A DNA stretch of 64,000 bases from Silene latifolia (lineage: Eukaryota > Streptophyta > Magnoliopsida > Caryophyllales > Caryophyllaceae): positions 50,706,293-50,770,292 of the forward strand of contig NC_133528.1 in NCBI RefSeq assembly GCF_048544455.1, written 5' to 3'. Shown here piece by piece: positions 60,338 through 64,000 of the stretch; the stretch's first letter is position 1; every line of letters starts with the position of its first letter. The notes under the pieces were generated by a model. The model made no database searches, was not told the DNA's origin, and was given only the letters and a program-made list of their open reading frames with translations. The position numbers were made by a program, and so were the translations under genes.

Positions 60338-63300
60338 ATTCGTCAGAGAGTAGGTATCTTACGACAGGTTGTTTCTATTTCAACAAAGTAACCATAAAGG
60401 TTTTCAAATACTTGGTCATTTGCAGCTCACTTGCCTTGCCGCTCTGGGATATATAGGGATGAAAAAGGTTCACTAGCTATGAATGAACAAATGGACATCT
60501 TTAATCCAGGGTTATCGGATTCGCTCGGGTACCCTACCAATCGTGAATCCTAAAAGAGTGATTTCTATCATGTCACTTACTGAAAATACATATAACACAC
60601 ATTCTATAATCGTTAATCTATAAAAGCGTATTCATAGCTTATCCGGTAACCATGCTTTAATCAAAGAATAATACCTGCCAGTAGGACGTATGAGTTGGTG
60701 TTTGTCTGTCCAAGTTGAGATGCAATTTGATATCATCATGAAGCTCTTCCATTTCCTTAACAGTTAGGCCCTGCACGAAATCCAGCACATACAGTTAAGT
60801 ACAAAGTAACAAGCAAATCCACAGAAGTTGAAAAAAATACTAGATGTTCTCATTTTACATGGAGCATCTTTTACAGCGATTGATTATTGTAACTATGCCG
60901 GCAATCTAAAAAATAACAACAAAACGGTTATTACTTGCTCTTACTACAATATCATTCTGTGTCACATGTGTAGTACTATATTAAGCAAACATAGGTTACA
61001 TTAGCCACATGTATTTGACTATTACTGTACAATCAAATTTATGAAAATTTGGTTTCACTAGTTTTCCAATTATCTATTTCTTCCATGGACTAATCGATCA
61101 ACTAACAGCCTTGAAAATTACATAGCAATCAGAACTATAACCTTATCAAAGACACAACACAAAGCAGATAAAACTTATCCTTTCGTTCAACTTCCAATGC
61201 TAACTTCACATAAAAGCGTAAAATTTTAAACTATTCAAAAAATAGCACTACATCACAGCATATGTGACCAGCAAAAGAAGGGGAAATGCCGCTCATCTTC
61301 ATCATATCCTATTTGTGTCTATTTAAAGACACGGACTCTTGATGTAATTAAGGGATAGCATGCTTCCTAATCATCAACTAACACTTATATCAATCATCCT
61401 CTACAAAGCCTTTTAAGAACACAGGATCAAAGCTCCAACCTAAGTTGTTTGTCACTCGCAAATCGTACTTAAACCAATTAATTCAGCCTAACAAATACAA
61501 TGGGAAGGCTGTCAACCAGTCAATTACCCAACACTAAGTCAGACTATAAGTATATATCACAACTAGAAGACATCAAGCTTTTGCACGACCTCAATTACAA
61601 ATATAAAGTTCATCCAACCCAACATCAGACTCATAACTTCACTACTTCATGCATAGTACTCCACATTACATTTACAAATTCAATCTAATTTAATCAGCCT
61701 CCTATAACTAATTTCACACATCACAATAACATGCCTAATAAGCAAATCATCACCAATTTCCACGACTATTATTTACCTTTCATCATAACTCTCAACAAAT
61801 AGACTAAGACTAAAGGTTACCCTCATCAAATCAATAACAACAACATTACCCCAGTGCCTCAATGGCTCCCGCAAATTGCGGGGTAAGGGGGCCAGATGTA
61901 CGCAGCCTTACCCTTGTGTTAGCAACACAAAGAGGTTGTTTCCGAATGACCCAAGATAAAAATTGCGTCGAGAAGTGCATCGAAGGACCGCTACTTCACA
62001 AAAGAAAGAAGCACAGCCGCTTTAGTGAGCCATTTTGATTTATTCCATTATAATCTATAACCAAAGAGTAATGAGTCTTTGGCTCCATTGGAAATATGGA
62101 AAAGTTACCCTCATCAAGTCCATCAGAAAAATCACTAACAGCGTGCTTTCAATCCCCTTGCAATGTTAAACTACCATTTTTCGGGTAAAATCGTAAATTC
62201 GGTCTACAATGTTCCATGTCACTCACAAACAAAAAAAGCACATTCACATCAACCATCACCACCATTATTTCAACCCATTACCATTTAGGTCTTACTTCTA
62301 TATATATATGGCATAATCACAGCTTCATTCGAAATTATGACCGCCACAAGCAATGAATCGATCAAAAACCAATCACAACAAAACAATATCGAAACCTAGC
62401 AAATACAATCAGGCTTCCAAAAATCTACCTTAAACACCAAACAAGACCAAACAAGGCTCATTCACGAAAATTAGCATAAACATAATTCTATTATTAGAGG
62501 CTAGCTACTCGAATAATTCAACATAACAATACCGAAAGCTAGCAAAGACAATCGAGATTTCATTCATATACCTTAAAGACCATATAAGGCTCATCCAAAT
62601 CCACCACATCAAATTCATCAGTCTCATCAAGATACGTGGTAAGCACGTCTATAGGCTTCATCCTACCTTCGCGAAGCCGAATCTTAGACCGCACTTTACT
62701 CTGATCAAAATGAAACTCAACTTCCTTCTTCTCAAAATCATCAGCCTCAGCCCTAGCTCTTTCCCTTTGCAACAACATCATTTCCTCTTCTCTTTGCGCT
62801 TTCTCCGCCGCCCTCTCTTCTCTCCGCTTTTTCACTTTCTCAATCTCCGCCATTCTCTCCTTCTGACGCCTCTTCTCAGCCTTCACCGTGAACTCATCCA
62901 TCGGCACTCCCATTGTCACGTCCTTCTGTATCTTCTTCCCCCACACGAACTTCTCGTTCAAGTTCGCATCTCCAAACGGATTCGAGTCGTTTGAGTAGCC
63001 GGAAACTGTTGTTGTTTTGAGCTTTTTGGCGACTCGCATTGCCTTTTTCTGCGCTTTTTTCGCAAGGTATTCCTTGATTTCTTCTTCCGAAACAGCTTTT
63101 CGCCTGCTTCTTCTGTCGTCTTCGCCGTCGGACGATTCCGGCGAGGAGCTCCGGCGTCTACGGCGGCGAGAGGAGCGGTGGTCGGGGGACGAGTCTGATG
63201 CGGAGGGAGAGTCGGAATCGTCGTCGGAGTGGCGGCGGCGGTGTTTTCTGCTGGAAGATTTATCTGCTCGACTGCTGCTGGATTTTTGGATTTTCCCCAT
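53973..63300 (-). CDS. CACTIN: CACTIN, nuclear splicing-associated protein, 8 exons
   Basis: Exons in coding order: 63300-62572, 60770-60675, 56040-55756, 55644-55515, 55419-55247, 55157-54981, 54447-54181, 54092-53973. They join in phase to 1977 bp (658 residues) with no stop. The N-terminus is Ser/Arg-rich (RRRHSDDDSDS), followed by a Lys/Glu/Arg-rich coiled-coil-like region. The mid-domain has PYMVFKGLTVKEMEELHDDI and WEAVLKRLHIYKAKACLKEI. The C-terminus is the conserved cactin domain (RPRKPKYFNRVHTGYEWNKY; YKFNIFYPDLVDK; RFHAGPPYEDIAFRIVNKEW; FERGILHLYFNFKRYRYRR). Plant CACTIN is known to be nuclear and to affect splicing. Length is near the usual plant form (about 670). Intron 2 is 4.6 kb and transposon-rich. 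Identification is firm from the C-terminal domain. Confidence 0.93.
54880..54906. repeat. (CA)n microsatellite in CACTIN intron 6
   Basis: About 13 CA units. Confidence 0.9.
56703..56984 (-). mobile_element. SINE-like repeat with (TTG)n tail, CACTIN intron 2
   Basis: On the minus strand it contains GGGTAAGGCTGCGTACATCC and GACCCCCCTTACCCCGC, and ends GGGGTAATG followed by a TTG repeat. These words and the TTG tail are typical of plant Au/TS-like SINEs. I see no clear polymerase III A and B boxes. Confidence 0.65.
57967..58638. mobile_element. 672-bp MULE-type non-autonomous element, CACTIN intron 2
   Basis: Ends CTGTGATGCTCGGACT and AGTCCGAGCATCATA are inverted. An exact 9-bp duplication GATCAACGT flanks it (57958-57966, 58639-58647). 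Inside both ends are GGATCC-rich words. It contains an 83-bp tandem duplication. No coding capacity. Confidence 0.75.
58335..58500. repeat. 83-bp tandem duplication
   Basis: Two almost identical copies (58335-58417, 58418-58500) beginning AAGTCTCAAAATACGAGAAC, within the 672-bp element. Confidence 0.9.
58682..58976. mobile_element. Stowaway-like MITE, CACTIN intron 2
   Basis: Ends CTTCCTCCATTCAACTCCAC and GTGGAGTTAAATGGAGGAAG, flanked by TA. 295 bp. An internal copy of the end (GTGGAGTTGAATGGATG) lies nearby. Confidence 0.8.
60026..60056. other. Isolated Stowaway-type end
   Basis: TACTCCCTCCATACCACACT matches the left end of the MITE at 28467, but no partner end is found downstream. It is probably a truncated MITE. 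Confidence 0.4.
60250..60335. repeat. (TA)n microsatellite in CACTIN intron 2
   Basis: About 43 TA units. Confidence 0.95.
60506..60655. mobile_element. 150-bp MITE-like repeat, copy 2
   Basis: Matches 45132-45280 on the opposite strand. Ends GGGTTATCGGATTCGC and CCGGTAACCATGC. Confidence 0.6.
61832..62101 (-). mobile_element. SINE-like repeat with (TTG)n tail, CACTIN intron 1
   Basis: Closely similar to 56703-56984 over its full length, with a short TTG tail. Confidence 0.65.
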
Positions 63301-63690
63301 GTTTAATTGGGGTTTTACGAAGAGTTGTAGAATTCAATTGAAGAATTACTGAAGAAATGAGACGACCGGAAACCTAATTTGTTGGGTGGAACCCTAATTT
63401 TGTTGAGTTTTTGGTGCGCTTGTAATGAGAAAGAAAGCGGAAGAGAGAAAATATCTCAGGAAATTGGGAGCCGGAAAGATCAGGAACATTTATATTTTAT
63501 ATTTACCGTATTCTTATAACCTACCCAACTAATTTTGTAACCCATGAAATTCACGGGTTTATCTGTTTTAGTTTTGATATTTTTATCGTATTGTTAATAT
63601 TTGTTCGAGTAATTAGTTGTTGATCCATTTAAAAATATATACAGTCTTGAAATATATAGAAACTTGACAACGAAACAATGACAAAGACGA

Positions 63691-63770
<80 letters not shown>

Positions 63771-63946
63771 AGTAAAGATCCAGGGTGAAAGTCACCTATA
63801 TATTTGAGTCCATGAGTCCATAACACAATATCACGCACTATACAAAACAATATCACGAATTTTTTTTTTCAATTTTTTTTTTCAAATTTTTTGTTTTATT
63901 TTTTTTTTGAATTTTTTTTTTTTTTTTCAAATTTTTTTTCCGAAAA

Positions 63947-63990
<44 letters not shown>

Positions 63991-64000
63991 GTGATATTGT
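63301..64000 (-). other. CACTIN upstream region
   Basis: 5' UTR and promoter candidate region. It holds a TA microsatellite (63693-63760, about 34 units) and T-rich low-complexity sequence (63860-63985). No other gene was seen. Confidence 0.5.

Overview
This is a eukaryotic window from a flowering plant (a eudicot by its gene content). It holds two split nuclear genes with GT-AG introns, plant LTR-retrotransposon lineages, Mutator-like and Stowaway-like elements and long AT-rich microsatellites. A Caryophyllales source is possible from the style of the repeats, but that is a weak inference. No bacterial features, CRISPR arrays, rRNA genes or tRNA genes were seen.

Layout. Positions 1-26282 are a nest of LTR retrotransposons, all on the minus strand. 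The outermost is an Athila-like element (about 20810-26282, internal part and right LTR). A Ty1/copia element (12291-20809) sits in it. The copia element is in turn broken by an Athila-family solo LTR (about 13424-15277) and by a large Tat/Ogre-type Ty3/gypsy element (1-12290), whose 3' LTR lies off the left edge. The Tat element has gag, protease, RT, two RNases H and integrase, all damaged. It also has an antisense extra gene (430-1927) with its own TATA promoter. Positions 26283-32024 are gene-free, with minisatellite-like, MITE and microsatellite elements.

Positions 32025-46253 carry an apparently intact 18-exon gene (+). Every exon junction keeps the reading frame, and the predicted 581-residue protein is a plastid FAD-dependent oxidoreductase that I identify as CruP, the lycopene cyclase paralog. 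Its introns are loaded with insertions: a 777-bp MULE-type foldback element, MITEs, a TRIM, three solo LTRs and an intronic AAT tract of about 800 bp.

Positions 46477-53350 are a 6.9-kb Mutator-like element (MULE) with terminal inverted repeats of about 95 bp and an exact 9-bp target duplication. It lies about 220 bp past the CruP stop codon. It carries a decayed transposase gene, an unrecognised small ORF behind a TATA box and a 16-copy CCGTTA array, and a decayed plant-mobile-domain (PMD) gene. Positions 53973-63300 hold CACTIN on the minus strand (8 exons, 658 residues, intact), convergent with CruP.

The two host genes are not an operon and need not act together: CruP belongs to plastid isoprenoid or oxidative-stress biology and CACTIN to nuclear pre-mRNA splicing. 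The most interesting signals are in the mobile DNA. A promoter module is shared by the Tat LTR and the antisense gene. Unrelated LTR families carry hairpin arrays upstream of TATA. The MULE carries extra genes and an AACGG-type array.
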